DNA of 64,000 nucleotides from Streptomyces sp. NRRL F-4489 (GCF_001509485.1 NZ_LLZI01000113.1:17103-81102), one strand, 5' to 3'; positions 47,480 to 56,877 are shown, numbered from the stretch's first letter. A program made the numbers and translations. The notes: generated by a model not told the origin, from the letters alone.

Positions 47480-48148
47480 TCATTCGGACGGATCCGGCCG
47501 GGAACCACCCCGGTGCCGGGGCAGGCCGCCCGTATCTCCTGACTGATTGGTCTCGTCCCGCGCTGCGGAGTCCGGGGCGCGCTGATCGCGCCCGGCGCGC
47601 TCGCTCTCGATGAGCTCGTTGAGCCAACGGACCTCGCGCTCCACGGACTCCATGCCGTGCCGCTGCAGTTCGAGGGTGTAGTCGTCCAGCCGCTCGCGGG
47701 TCCTGGCCAGGGAGGTGCGCATCTTCTCCAGGCGCTCCTCCAGCCGGCTGCGGCGGCCTTCCAGCACGCGCATCCGCACATCCCGCGAGGTCTGACCGAA
47801 GAACGCGAAGCGGACACCGAAGTGTTCGTCCTCCCAGGCGTCCGGTCCGGAGTGGCTGAGCAGCTCCTCGAAGTGCTCCTTGCCCGCCGGGGTCAGCCGA
47901 TAGACGATCTTGGCCCGGCGGCCGGTCAGTGCCGTGGCGGGAACGCCTTCCGGGGTCCCGCCCGTTTCCTCCACCAGCCAGCCGCTGGCGACCAGCGCCT
48001 TGAGGCAGGGGTAGAGGGTGCCGTAGCTGAACGCGCGGAAGACCCCGAGCGAGGTGTTGAGCCGCTTGCGCAACTCGTAACCGTGCATCGGGGATTCCCT
48101 GAGCAGGCCCAGGACGGCGAATTCGAGGATGCCGGAACGCCTGCTCAT
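47480..48148 (-). CDS. PadR family transcriptional regulator
   Basis: A 222-residue regulator. A winged-helix N-terminus at about residues 1-95 ([45 protein letters not shown]) is followed by a C-terminal helical domain (about 110-200, [20 protein letters not shown]) that dimerises. Start ATG 48148 with GGAGGCGGAGG upstream. It is upstream of ino1 in the same direction and divergent from a PBP gene. A palindrome in front of the gene is a likely autoregulatory operator. Conservation next to ino1 in actinobacteria suggests control of inositol synthesis, but no direct evidence is visible. Confidence 0.93.
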   Translation of the reverse strand: MSRRSGILEFAVLGLLRESPMHGYELRKRLNTSLGVFRAFSYGTLYPCLKALVASGWLVEETGGTPEGVPATALTGRRAKIVYRLTPAGKEHFEELLSHSGPDAWEDEHFGVRFAFFGQTSRDVRMRVLEGRRSRLEERLEKMRTSLARTRERLDDYTLELQRHGMESVEREVRWLNELIESERAGRDQRAPDSAARDETNQSGDTGGLPRHRGGSRPDPSE

Positions 48149-48188
48149 CCTCCGCCTCCTCGGCCCTGTGCGGTCTTTATCTCGTGCT

Positions 48189-48209
48189 GATGTATCGACT
48201 CGATACATC
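48189..48209. promoter_or_regulatory. Probable PadR operator
   Basis: GATGTATCG-ACT-CGATACATC: perfect 9-bp arms around three bases, 40 bases before the padR ATG. PadR proteins commonly bind ATGT...ACAT inverted repeats, and it is AT-rich in GC-rich surroundings. The rest of the 361-base gap (48149-48509) holds no other element I can support beyond a ribosome site near 48496. Confidence 0.7.
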
Positions 48210-48509
48210 CAGACGATAGAACGGGGCCCTGGGAGGAACAAGCGGTCGGGCGGTGAACGGCGTCACATCACTTATTCGTGCGACGTAACCTGACTGTTTT
48301 GGAGTGAATTTCAACACTGGTCAGGTTTTGGCCGTGCGTAGTCTGTGCGGCATGCAGACTGCCGGGAACCGTGGGCCTATACGTGGCGTCCCTGACCTCG
48401 GTGTAGTGCGGCCCGCGCGTCAGGAGCGGGTCGTGCATCGGGGGGACCTGAAGCCAACTACCGCCTTCAGGCGACGAGACAGCGCGCCTGCCCGAGGAGT
48501 ATTCGTTCC

Positions 48510-51140
48510 ATGAGCGAGCACCGTCGCAAACCACCCCAGCCGCAAGGTGGCGGGCGCGCCGCTGCCAGACGTGCCGCACAGTCGTCAGGGCGACGTGCCG
48601 CCCCGTCGCACGGTGCCGATCCGCAGACCCCGCAGCCGCGGCCGGGCGGACGCGCAGAAGCGCGCCGGGCCGCCCAACGCGGCGGCCGCCGGCGGACATC
48701 CGACTCCGCGGCCATGGCGTCCGGCGGTGGCGCCGGCCACGGGGGCGGGCGCCGCGGCGGCGGTGGCGGTGAGGGGGGCCGCGGGCGCGGCCGCGGCGGC
48801 GGGAAGCCGCCGAAGAAGCGCCTCATCGACTACCCGCGGGCCAACCGCACGGGCTGGCGGCGGTGGATGCCGTCCTGGAAGCAGGTGACCAGCCTGTGCG
48901 TCGCCGGCTTCGGCCTGGTCGTCGGCGTGGCCGGCGTCGGCCTGGCCCTGGTGCAGGTTCCGGACGAGAACAAGGCCGCCCAGTCCCAGAACAACGTCTA
49001 CCTGTGGGACAACGGCAAGGTCATGGCCCGCGACGGTGACACCAACCGTCAGAACGTGAAGATAACGGAGATTCCGCTCTCCATGCAGGAAGCGGTCATC
49101 TCCGCGGAGAACGCCTCGTTCCGGACCGACTCCGGCGTCGACCCGATGGGCATCCTCCGCGCCCTGCTCAACATGGCCCGGGGTGGCGAGACCCAGGGCG
49201 GCTCGACCATCACCCAGCAGTACGTCAAGAACGCCATGCTGAGCCAGGAGCAGACCCTGGACCGCAAGTTCAAGGAACTCTTCATCTCGATCAAGGTCGG
49301 CTGGACCAAGTCGAAGGAGGAGATCCTCCAGGGCTACCTCAACACCAGCTACTACGGCCGGGGTGCCTACGGGATCCAGGCCGCGGCGCAGGCGTACTAC
49401 GGCAAGAACGCCTCCGAACTGAAGCCGGACGAGAGCGCGTTCCTGGCCTCCGTGCTCAAGGGCGCCAACCTCTACGACCCGGCGGGCGGCATCGGGTCGA
49501 ACGCCACGCCCGAGCTGAACACCGCCCGGGCCAAGCAGCGCTGGGCCTGGATTCTCGACCGCGAGGTGGAGAACCACCACATGTCCCAGGCGGAGCGGAG
49601 CAAGTACAAGGTCTTCCCGATGCCGCAGAAGCCGAAGCCGGTGGCCAGCAAGGCCGGGCAGGTCGGCTATCTGATCGACGTCGCCAAGAAGTACGTCCTC
49701 AAGCACACGGACATCAGCGAGGCCCGCTTCGACAAGGGCGGCTACACGATCCAGACGACCTTCAACGAGAAGAAGACCAAGGAGCTCGCCGCCGCGGTCA
49801 AGAAGGTCAACGACCATTACATCGACCCGAAGAAGCGGCCGGACAAGGACAAGTACGTCCAGTTCGGCGGGGCTTCGGTCGTACCGGGGGACGGCAAGAT
49901 CGTCGCGCTGTACGGCGGTGACGGCTACGACAAGGGCCACTTCAGCAACAACGCCGACACCTATGGCGTGCCGGTCGGTTCGACCTGGAAGCCGTTCGTG
50001 CTCGCCGCGGCGATGCAGTACGGGAAGATCGGCAGCGGCCAGCCGCTCTCGCCGGACAGCAAGTACAACGGCAACGACCACCTCAAGGTCCGGAACCCGG
50101 ACGGCACCTACGTCCTGAAGAAGGACAACACGCCCTTCTACCAGGTCAACGAAAGCGAATTCCCGTGGGGCTACATCTCCCTGCGGAAGGCGATGGAGCA
50201 GTCGGTCAACACCCCGTTCGTGCAGCTCGGCATGGACGTCGGGATGGACAAGGTGCGGTCCATGGCGCAGGCCGCGGGCATCGCGCCGGCCAGCTTCGAC
50301 AAGCACCTCAACCCGTCCTTCGCGCTGGGCACCTCCACGCCGAGCGCGATCCGGATGGCCGACGCGTACGCCACCTTCGCCGCCTCCGGAACGCAGGTGG
50401 AGCCGTACTCGGTGACCAAGGTGATCTCCCAGGGCGAGGAGCTGAAGGGCTTCGGCAAGCCCGAGCCGCACGAGGCGATGAATCCGAACATCGCCAACAA
50501 CGTCACCGACGTCCTCAAGAACGTGATCAAGAACGGTACGGGCAAGCAGGCCCAGAAGCTGGGCATGCCGGCCGCGGGCAAGACCGGCACCACCGACGAG
50601 AACAAGTCGGCCTGGTTCGTCGGCTACACCAAGCAGCTGTCGACGGCCATCACGATGTTCCGTGAGGACGCGCAGAACCCCCGGCAGCTGTCCATGAACG
50701 GCGTCGGCGGCTTCGACTCGATCCACGGTGGCGCGCTGCCGACGGAGGTCTGGACGCAGTACATGATCCAGGCGCTGGAGGGCGTCACGCCGGTGGACTT
50801 CCCGCCGGCCGAGCCGATCGGGCAGGTGATCAACGAGCAGGGGATGCCCTCGCCGTCGCCGTCGATCACGCCGAGCTCCACGCCGTCCTCGACGCCGTCG
50901 AGTACGCCCAGCCAGTCGGCCACGCCGACGCAGTCCCCGACCGCGACGCCGACCCAGAGCTGTTCTCCCTGGGACATCAAGTGCAAGAACCACGGAGGGA
51001 CCGGCGGAGCCACCGGGGGCGGTAACGGCGGACCCGGCGGCGGCACCGGTGGCGGCACCGGAGGAACGTCTCCGACACCGGACCCGACCAGCGGTGGGAG
51101 CAGCGGAGGAGGCATCTTCGGCGGACCCAGCGGCGGCTGA
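48510..51140 (+). CDS. Class A penicillin-binding protein (transglycosylase/transpeptidase)
   Basis: An 876-residue bifunctional wall synthase. Residues 1-125 are basic and disordered, followed by one membrane segment (about 130-150). The GT51 domain starts near ISAENASFRTDSGVDPMG with the catalytic Glu and contains GGSTITQQYVKN. The transpeptidase has the Ser of GSTWKPF, SVN in EQSVNTPF, and KTGTTDENK. The tail (about 780-876) is Ser/Thr/Pro-rich (repeated TPSSTPS) then Gly-rich. Divergent from padR. A parS array follows the gene. Likely builds septal or tip peptidoglycan. Confidence 0.95.
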   Translation: MSEHRRKPPQPQGGGRAAARRAAQSSGRRAAPSHGADPQTPQPRPGGRAEARRAAQRGGRRRTSDSAAMASGGGAGHGGGRRGGGGGEGGRGRGRGGGKPPKKRLIDYPRANRTGWRRWMPSWKQVTSLCVAGFGLVVGVAGVGLALVQVPDENKAAQSQNNVYLWDNGKVMARDGDTNRQNVKITEIPLSMQEAVISAENASFRTDSGVDPMGILRALLNMARGGETQGGSTITQQYVKNAMLSQEQTLDRKFKELFISIKVGWTKSKEEILQGYLNTSYYGRGAYGIQAAAQAYYGKNASELKPDESAFLASVLKGANLYDPAGGIGSNATPELNTARAKQRWAWILDREVENHHMSQAERSKYKVFPMPQKPKPVASKAGQVGYLIDVAKKYVLKHTDISEARFDKGGYTIQTTFNEKKTKELAAAVKKVNDHYIDPKKRPDKDKYVQFGGASVVPGDGKIVALYGGDGYDKGHFSNNADTYGVPVGSTWKPFVLAAAMQYGKIGSGQPLSPDSKYNGNDHLKVRNPDGTYVLKKDNTPFYQVNESEFPWGYISLRKAMEQSVNTPFVQLGMDVGMDKVRSMAQAAGIAPASFDKHLNPSFALGTSTPSAIRMADAYATFAASGTQVEPYSVTKVISQGEELKGFGKPEPHEAMNPNIANNVTDVLKNVIKNGTGKQAQKLGMPAAGKTGTTDENKSAWFVGYTKQLSTAITMFREDAQNPRQLSMNGVGGFDSIHGGALPTEVWTQYMIQALEGVTPVDFPPAEPIGQVINEQGMPSPSPSITPSSTPSSTPSSTPSQSATPTQSPTATPTQSCSPWDIKCKNHGGTGGATGGGNGGPGGGTGGGTGGTSPTPDPTSGGSSGGGIFGGPSGG

Positions 51141-51151
51141 GGCCGCTGAAC

Positions 51152-51245
51152 GTTTCACGTGAAACATCGGGCCGTGAAACGTCGAGTGTTTCACGTGAAA
51201 CATCGGCTCGTTTCACGTGAAACATCCGCCGGTTTCACGTGAAAC
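51152..51245. repeat. Array of four exact parS sites after the PBP gene
   Basis: GTTTCACGTGAAAC at 51152, 51188, 51210 and 51232, with steps of 36, 22 and 22 bp. It begins 12 bases past the stop. A half site (CGTGAAAC) lies at about 51173-51180. The array is followed by a terminator, so it is probably transcribed. Confidence 0.95.
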
Positions 51246-51255
51246 ATGGCTCCAC

Positions 51256-51291
51256 GAAGCCCCCGACCCGGAGCGACCGGGCGGGGGCTTC
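51256..51291 (+). terminator. Terminator after the PBP gene and parS array
   Basis: GAAGCCCCCG (51256-51265) pairs with CGGGGGCTTC (51282-51291), with an inner CCCGG/CCGGG. About 38 bases upstream of the next start. Confidence 0.7.
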
Positions 51292-51329
51292 GCCGTGTTC
51301 GTCCCCAGTGCGTACGGCAGGATGGGCCC

Positions 51330-52814
51330 ATGACGAGCCTGCGACAGGACGAGCCCGTGCGGCCGACGAGACGGGACGAGGTGGCGGCGGCCGGCAGCGA
51401 GCTGATCGGCGGGCCGATCGGCCGGCGCGCGCTGCTCGGGGCGCACTGGATGACGCCGGTGCGGGTCATCGCCCTCGTCGCCATCGGCATGTTCGCGCTC
51501 GGCATGGTGCAGAAGCTGCCCTGCTACAACGGCGGCTGGTTCTTCGGCGCGACCAGCCAGTACATCCACGCCTGCTACTCGGACATCCCCCACCTCTACT
51601 CGGGCCGGGGCTTCGCCGACGGGCTGATCCCCTACTTCGACCGGCTGCCCGGCGATATGCAGTACCTGGAGTACCCGGTGCTGACCGGACTCTTCATGGA
51701 GGTCGCCTCCTGGATGACACCGCACAGCGGGGCGCTCCAGGACCGGGAGCAGATCTACTGGCTGGTCAACGCCGGGATGCTGATGATCTGCGCCGCCGTC
51801 ATCGCGGTGTGCGTGGCCCGCACCCACCGGCGGCGCCCCTGGGACGGCCTGCTGATGGCGCTGGCGCCGGCCTTCGCCCTCACCGCGACCATCAACTGGG
51901 ACCTGCTGGCGGTCGCGCTGACCGCCGCGGGGATGCTGATGTGGTCCCGCAGCCGCCCGCTGGCGGCCGGCGTCCTGATCGGCCTGGCGACCGCGGCGAA
52001 GCTGTACCCGGTGCTGCTGCTGGGGCCGCTGCTGGTGCTGTGCTGGCGGGCCGGGACCTGGCGCGCGTACGGGCGGGCGGTGCTCGGCACCGTGGTGTCG
52101 TGGCTGGTGGTGAACCTGCCGGTGATGATCAGCCATGACGCGTCCGGCTTCCACATCCGCGAAGGCTGGGCGAAGTTCTACACCTTCAGCCAGGAACGGC
52201 CCATCGACTTCGGTTCGGTCTGGCTGCTGATCTCCCAGCGCACCGGCAACCCCCTGGAGAACGCCAACGTCTACGCGACGGTGCTGATGCTCCTCGGCTG
52301 CGGTGCCCTGGCGCTGCTGACTCTCTACGCGCCGCGCCGCCCGCGGTTCGCGCACCTCGCCTTCCTGGTCGTGGCGTTGTTCATCCTCACCAACAAGGTC
52401 TACTCGCCGCAGTACGTGCTGTGGCTGATCCCGCTGGCAGCGCTGGCGCGGCCGCGCTGGCGGGACTTCCTGATCTGGCAGGCGTGCGAGGTCATGTACT
52501 TCCTGGGGATCTGGATGTACCTCGCCTACACGGGCAACGGCGACAAGCACCAGGGGCTGCCGCCGGAGGGTTATCAGCTCGCCATCGCGCTGCACCTCCT
52601 GGGCACGCTCTACCTGTGCGCCGTGGTCGTCCGCGACATCCTGCTGCCCGAGCGGGACACCGTTCGCAGGAGCGGGGACGACGATCCCTCGGGCGGCGTC
52701 CTGGACCGGAGTGCCGATGTGTTCGTCCTCGGGCGGGCCCGCCACGCGCTGCCGCGCCACGCGGTGCGCTTCGAAGGGGCGCCGCGGGTCCGCTGGGGCG
52801 TGGCGCGGGACTGA
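51330..52814 (+). CDS. GT87-type membrane glycosyltransferase
   Basis: A 494-residue integral membrane protein with about ten membrane segments. The N-terminal cytosolic stretch is followed by MTPVRVIALVAIGMFALGMVQK and an extracellular loop containing YFDRLPGDMQYLEYPVLTG. It resembles the DUF2029/GT87 family of polyprenyl-phosphate-mannose-using transferases such as actinobacterial PimE-like enzymes. Acceptor unknown. The start ATG 51330 has AGGATG upstream; an earlier ATG (51246) lies at the end of the parS array and is unlikely. It follows the PBP gene, so a cell-envelope polymer is the probable target. Confidence 0.87.
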   Translation: MTSLRQDEPVRPTRRDEVAAAGSELIGGPIGRRALLGAHWMTPVRVIALVAIGMFALGMVQKLPCYNGGWFFGATSQYIHACYSDIPHLYSGRGFADGLIPYFDRLPGDMQYLEYPVLTGLFMEVASWMTPHSGALQDREQIYWLVNAGMLMICAAVIAVCVARTHRRRPWDGLLMALAPAFALTATINWDLLAVALTAAGMLMWSRSRPLAAGVLIGLATAAKLYPVLLLGPLLVLCWRAGTWRAYGRAVLGTVVSWLVVNLPVMISHDASGFHIREGWAKFYTFSQERPIDFGSVWLLISQRTGNPLENANVYATVLMLLGCGALALLTLYAPRRPRFAHLAFLVVALFILTNKVYSPQYVLWLIPLAALARPRWRDFLIWQACEVMYFLGIWMYLAYTGNGDKHQGLPPEGYQLAIALHLLGTLYLCAVVVRDILLPERDTVRRSGDDDPSGGVLDRSADVFVLGRARHALPRHAVRFEGAPRVRWGVARD

Positions 52815-52829
52815 ACCGGATCGAAACGT

Positions 52830-52876
52830 GAAGGGGCCCGGCGCTGCGGAGTGTTCCGCGGCCGCCGGGCCCCTTC
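52830..52876. terminator. Bidirectional terminator
   Basis: GAAGGGGCCCGGCG (52830-52843) pairs with CGCCGGGCCCCTTC (52863-52876), with an inner GCGGA/TCCGC stem. It separates the plus-strand glycosyltransferase gene from the minus-strand alanine racemase-like gene. Confidence 0.85.
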
Positions 52877-52899
52877 GCATCGGCCGGGTGCGGGCCGGC

Positions 52900-53931
52900 T
52901 CAGCGCTCCACGAGCCTGTCGTACTGCGTGGTGGTGTGCCGCAGATGCGCCACCAGCTCCTCGCCCACCTTGGGCTCGGGGGCGTCCCCCGGCACGAACA
53001 GGATCGACACCTGCATGTGCGGGGGCTCGGCGAACCAGCGCTGCTTCCCGGCCCAGACGTACGGCGAGAGGTTGCGGTTGACGGTCGCGAGGCCGGCCCG
53101 GGCCACGCCCTTGGCGCGCGGCATCACGCCGTGCAGCGCCTTGGGCGACTCCAGCCCGACGCCGTGCGAGGTGCCGCCGGCGACCACGACGAGGTAGCCG
53201 TCCGACGCCGCCTTCTGCTGGCGGTAGCCGAACCGGTCGCCCTTGGCGACGCGGGTGACGTCGAGCACCGAGCCGCGGTACTCGGTAGCGTCGTGGTCGC
53301 CGAGCCACAGCCGGGTGCCGATCCGCGCGCGGAACCGGGTCTGCGGGAACTGCTGCTGGAGGCGGGCGAATTCATCGGCCTTGAGGTGGCTGACGAACAT
53401 CGTGTGCAGCGGGAGCCGGGCCGTGCGCAGCCGGTCCATCCACCCGATGACCTCTTCGACCGAGTCCGAGCCGTCGGTGCGGTCCAGCGGCAGGTGGATC
53501 GCGAAGCCCTCCAGCCGGACGTCCTCGATGGCCGCGGCCAGCTTCGGCAGGTCCTCCGGCAGGACGCCGTGCCGCTTCATGCTGCTCATGACCTCGATGA
53601 CGACCCGGGCGCCGACCAGCCCGCCGACGCCCTCGACCGAGGAGACCGAGCGGATCGCCCGGTCGGGCAGCGGCACCGGCTCCTCACCGTGCCGGAACGG
53701 GGTCAGGACCAGCAGGTCGCCGCTGAAGAAGTCCTTGATACGGGCCGCTTCGTAGGTCGTGCCGACCGCGAGGATGTCGGAGCCGAGCCGGGTGGCCTCC
53801 TCGGCGAGGCGCTCGTGGCCGAAGCCGTAGCCGTTGCCTTTGCAGACCGGGACCAGCCCGGGGAACTGCTGGAGAACGCTCTGCTGATGCGCCCGCCAGC
53901 GCGCGGTGTCGACGTAGAGGGTGAGCGCCAT
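52900..53931 (-). CDS. Alanine racemase-like PLP protein
   Basis: A 343-residue protein related to alanine racemase. The PLP lysine is in VPVCKGNGYGFG (about residue 31), and the barrel contains FAIHLPLDRT and RARIGTRLWLGD; a C-terminal beta domain ends in VAHLRHTTTQYDRLVER. It is shorter than typical racemases (about 370-390). It starts 61 bases beyond femX on the same strand, which suggests a role in the peptidoglycan amino-acid supply or a regulatory fold; whether it racemises alanine cannot be told from sequence. In Streptomyces a second bona fide alanine racemase normally exists elsewhere. Confidence 0.82.
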   Translation of the reverse strand: MALTLYVDTARWRAHQQSVLQQFPGLVPVCKGNGYGFGHERLAEEATRLGSDILAVGTTYEAARIKDFFSGDLLVLTPFRHGEEPVPLPDRAIRSVSSVEGVGGLVGARVVIEVMSSMKRHGVLPEDLPKLAAAIEDVRLEGFAIHLPLDRTDGSDSVEEVIGWMDRLRTARLPLHTMFVSHLKADEFARLQQQFPQTRFRARIGTRLWLGDHDATEYRGSVLDVTRVAKGDRFGYRQQKAASDGYLVVVAGGTSHGVGLESPKALHGVMPRAKGVARAGLATVNRNLSPYVWAGKQRWFAEPPHMQVSILFVPGDAPEPKVGEELVAHLRHTTTQYDRLVER

Positions 53932-53991
53932 GGCCGGCCCGGAACCTTTCTCGTGGCTGGGTGTGTCGGTGCGGACGGTGCGGTGGAGCGG

Positions 53992-55110
53992 TCAGCGCCG
54001 CGACATGTAGATGTCGAGCGCCTTGTGCAGAAGCTTGTTGAGCGGGAAGTCCCATTCGCCGAGGTACTCCGCCGCCTGCCCGCCGGTGCCGACCTTGAAC
54101 TGGATCAGACCGAAGAGGTGGTCGTTCTCGTCGAGCGAGTCGCTGATGCCGCGGAGGTCGTAGACCGAGGCGCCGAGCGCGTAGGCGTCCTGCAGCATCT
54201 TCCACTGCATCGCGTTGGAGGGCCGGACCTCGCGGCCGATGTTGTCCGAGGCGCCGTAGGAGTACCAGACGTGCCCGCCGACGACGAGCATCGTGGCGGC
54301 CGAGAGGTTCACGCCGTTGTGCCGGGCGAAGTAGAGCCGCATGCGGTTGGGGTCCTCGGAGTTGAGGGCCGTCCACATGCGCTGGAAGTAGCCGAGCGGG
54401 CGCGGCCGGAACTGGTCGCGCTTGGCGGTGATCTCGTAGAGCCGCTGCCATTCGGCCAGGTCCTCGTAGCCGCCCTGGACGACCTCGACGCCGGCCTTCT
54501 CGGCCTTCTTGATGTTGCGGCGCCACAGCTGGTTGAAGCCCTTGTGGACCTCTTCCAGCGAACGGTCGGCCAGCGGCACCTGGAAGACGTAGCGGGGCTG
54601 GACGTCACCGAAGCCGGCGCCGCCGTCCTCGCCCTGCTGCCAGCCCATGCGGCGCAGCCGGTCGGCGACCTCGAAGGCGCGCGGCTCGATGTGGGTGGCC
54701 TCGACGTCCCGCAGCCGCTTGACGTCGGGGTTCTGGATGCCCGACTTGATCGCTGCGGAGTCCCAGCGGCGGATGATGACCGGCGGGCCCATCTTCACCG
54801 AGAAGGCGCCCTGCTGCTTGAGGTGGCTGAGCATCGGCCGCAGCCAGTCCTCGAGATTCGGCGCGAACCAGTTGATGACCGGGCCCTCGGGGAGGTAGGC
54901 GAGGTACCGCTTGATCTTGGGGAGCTGGCGGTAGAGCACGAGGCCGGCGCCGACGAGCTGTCCGGAGGCGTCGAACCAGCCCAGGCTCTCGGACCGCCAC
55001 TCGGCCTTGACGTCTGCCCAGGCCGGGACCTGCATGTGGCTCGCCGCGGGCAGGCTCTGGATGTATGCCAGATGCTGCTCTCGACTGATGGTCCTCAGGG
55101 TCAGGCTCAT
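53992..55110 (-). CDS. femX: FemX-type peptidoglycan interpeptide glycyltransferase
   Basis: A 372-residue FemAB-family enzyme that adds the first glycine from Gly-tRNA to the LL-diaminopimelate side chain of lipid II. Family motifs include EQHLAYIQSLPAASHMQVPAW at the start, YLAYLPEGPVINW, the helical arm (VHKGFNQLWRRNIKKAEKAG) and YDLRGISDSLDENDHLFGLIQFK near the end. The symbol follows S. coelicolor FemX, which occupies the same position. Reads toward the alanine racemase-like gene. Confidence 0.93.
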   Translation of the reverse strand: MSLTLRTISREQHLAYIQSLPAASHMQVPAWADVKAEWRSESLGWFDASGQLVGAGLVLYRQLPKIKRYLAYLPEGPVINWFAPNLEDWLRPMLSHLKQQGAFSVKMGPPVIIRRWDSAAIKSGIQNPDVKRLRDVEATHIEPRAFEVADRLRRMGWQQGEDGGAGFGDVQPRYVFQVPLADRSLEEVHKGFNQLWRRNIKKAEKAGVEVVQGGYEDLAEWQRLYEITAKRDQFRPRPLGYFQRMWTALNSEDPNRMRLYFARHNGVNLSAATMLVVGGHVWYSYGASDNIGREVRPSNAMQWKMLQDAYALGASVYDLRGISDSLDENDHLFGLIQFKVGTGGQAAEYLGEWDFPLNKLLHKALDIYMSRR

Positions 55111-55238
55111 GCGGGGCGCTCCTCGGCTGGTGTGTCCCCTTGGTCGGGGCTCCGGCTCTCGCGCCGAAGCCTACTGTGGCCGGGGAGCGCTCCGTCTGGG
55201 CCGTGCGGGGCGGGGCCCCGTATGCCGCGGGTGGCGGG

Positions 55239-55556
55239 TCAGCCGAAGAGGCCGCCGAAGAGACCGCCGTGCGCCAGGCCGATGTAGAAGCCGAGGCCGG
55301 CCGCGCCGAGGCCGATGATCAGCAGGAAGCGTTCGCTCGTCGTGGACGAGATGTACTGGCCCCAGAGGCCCGTTCCGATCCCGATCAGGCCCACCCAGGA
55401 GCTGATCAAGTGCAGGCTGGGTGAGAGAGCGGTGAGGGCGGCGATCGCGCCGAGCACGAGGGTGGTGACCGCGAGGGTGTTCTCCACCGGGTGGGGCCGG
55501 CCGTCGCTGTTGAGGATAGAGATCAGATTCCGCTGGGTCCGTACTGCCTGTGCCAT
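55239..55556 (-). CDS. Small membrane protein (105 residues)
   Basis: A 105-residue protein with three hydrophobic stretches: about 30-47 (AVTTLVLGAIAALTAL), 51-68 (ISSWVGLIGIGTGLWGQ) and 76-96 (RFLLIIGLGAAGLGFYIGL). The N-terminus AQAVRTQRNLISILNSDGRPH is conserved in my recollection of Streptomyces homologues at this place; no function is assigned. It has the same strand as femX, 128 bases upstream of it. Start ATG 55556. Confidence 0.78.
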   Translation of the reverse strand: MAQAVRTQRNLISILNSDGRPHPVENTLAVTTLVLGAIAALTALSPSLHLISSWVGLIGIGTGLWGQYISSTTSERFLLIIGLGAAGLGFYIGLAHGGLFGGLFG

Positions 55557-55639
55557 GCGGCACCTCCACTGACAGGGCGGCGCACTGTAACGCCGCTCAC
55601 ACCCGTTGTGTTCCAGATTGCGGGGTCCCCCGGGCGGAT

Positions 55640-55669
55640 TTCAACCGGAAGCGCGTAGGCAGGTACTCT
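55640..55669 (+). promoter_or_regulatory. Candidate promoter for the rpsF operon
   Basis: TTCAAC (55640-55645), 18 bases, TACTCT (55664-55669) on the plus strand, about 115 bases before rpsF. Reasonable HrdB-like spacing. Confidence 0.4.
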
Positions 55670-55784
55670 GTACGGTCTGCGCCCATGTCTGCCCGGATCC
55701 TCCGGCGGGACCGGCGCGGAACGCATACGACCCTCCTGCCACGGAACGACCGTGGCCGCTGAGTCCAAAGGAGGTGGGTTCACC

Positions 55785-56075
55785 ATGCGTCACTACGAGG
55801 TGATGGTCATCCTCGACCCCGATCTTGAGGAGCGCGCTGTCGCCCCCCTGATCGAGAACTTCCTCTCCGTCGTCCGCGAGGGCAACGGAAAGGTCGAGAA
55901 GGTCGACACCTGGGGCCGTCGTCGTCTCTCGTACGAGATCAACAAGAAGCCCGAGGGCATCTACTCGGTCATCGATCTGCAGGCCGAGCCTGCGGTCGTC
56001 AAGGAGCTCGACCGTCAGATGAACCTGAACGAGTCGGTCCTCCGGACCAAGGTCCTCCGTCCCGAGACCCACTGA
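55785..56075 (+). CDS. rpsF: 30S ribosomal protein S6
   Basis: The 96-residue small-subunit protein that pairs with S18. It starts at ATG 55785 behind the strong AAAGGAGGTGG (55768-55778) and has the standard [16 protein letters not shown] and [19 protein letters not shown] motifs. First gene of rpsF-ssb-rpsR-rplI. Confidence 0.98.
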   Translation: MRHYEVMVILDPDLEERAVAPLIENFLSVVREGNGKVEKVDTWGRRRLSYEINKKPEGIYSVIDLQAEPAVVKELDRQMNLNESVLRTKVLRPETH

Positions 56076-56157
56076 GCGCGTACGCGTCCAGCGGTAACCG
56101 GGTTCGAGTAGCAGCAACACCAGCAGCCAGCAGCACACCCGCCGAGAGGTTCCCCTA

Positions 56158-56745
56158 ATGGCAGGCGAGACCGTCATCACGGTTGTCGGCAATCTTGTCG
56201 ACGACCCCGAGCTGCGCTTCACCCCGTCCGGTGCGGCGGTCGCGAAGTTCCGCGTCGCGTCCACCCCCCGCACCTTCGACCGCCAGACCAATGAGTGGAA
56301 GGACGGCGAGAGCCTGTTCCTGACCTGCTCGGTGTGGCGTCAGGCGGCGGAGAACGTCGCCGAATCCCTTACGCGGGGCACCCGCGTGATCGTCCAGGGC
56401 CGTCTCAAGCAGCGGTCGTACGAGGATCGCGAGGGCGTGAAGCGCACGGTGTACGAGCTCGACGTCGAGGAAGTGGGCGCGAGCCTGCGGAACGCCACGG
56501 CGAAGGTCACCAAGACCAGCGGTCGCGGTGGCCAGGGCGGTGGCGGCTTCGGCGGCGGCCAGCAGGGCGGCGGTGGCCAGGGTGGCGGCGGCTGGGGCGG
56601 CGGCCCCGGCGGCGGCCAGCAGGGCGGCGGCGCTCCGGCCGACGACCCGTGGGCGACCGGTCCTTCCGGCGGTGGCCAGCAGGGTGGCGGCGGTGGCTGG
56701 GGCGGCGGCTCCGGCGGCGGCTACTCGGACGAGCCGCCCTTCTAG
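56158..56745 (+). CDS. ssb: Single-stranded DNA-binding protein
   Basis: A 195-residue protein with an OB-fold at about residues 1-110 ([40 protein letters not shown]), a Gly/Gln-rich linker with repeated GGGQQGG, and the acidic tip SDEPPF that binds partner proteins. Binds and protects single-stranded DNA in replication. Start ATG 56158 (GAGAGGTTCCCCTA upstream). Between rpsF and rpsR, as usual. Confidence 0.97.
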   Translation: MAGETVITVVGNLVDDPELRFTPSGAAVAKFRVASTPRTFDRQTNEWKDGESLFLTCSVWRQAAENVAESLTRGTRVIVQGRLKQRSYEDREGVKRTVYELDVEEVGASLRNATAKVTKTSGRGGQGGGGFGGGQQGGGGQGGGGWGGGPGGGQQGGGAPADDPWATGPSGGGQQGGGGGWGGGSGGGYSDEPPF

Positions 56746-56773
56746 GTCCGTACGACGGGTTCGGCCGCGCGAT

Positions 56774-56810
56774 GTTTCACGTGAAACGGCGTGTGTGTTT
56801 CACGTGAAAC
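56774..56810. repeat. Two exact parS sites between ssb and rpsR
   Basis: GTTTCACGTGAAAC at 56774 and 56797 (step 23 bp), inside the ribosomal-protein operon. The second ends 67 bases before rpsR. Confidence 0.95.
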
Positions 56811-56877
56811 GAGGCCGGAGACCGTCAGGGCCCGAGGGCGACAGCACACACTTCTTGAAACTCACTGGAGAGAGACA

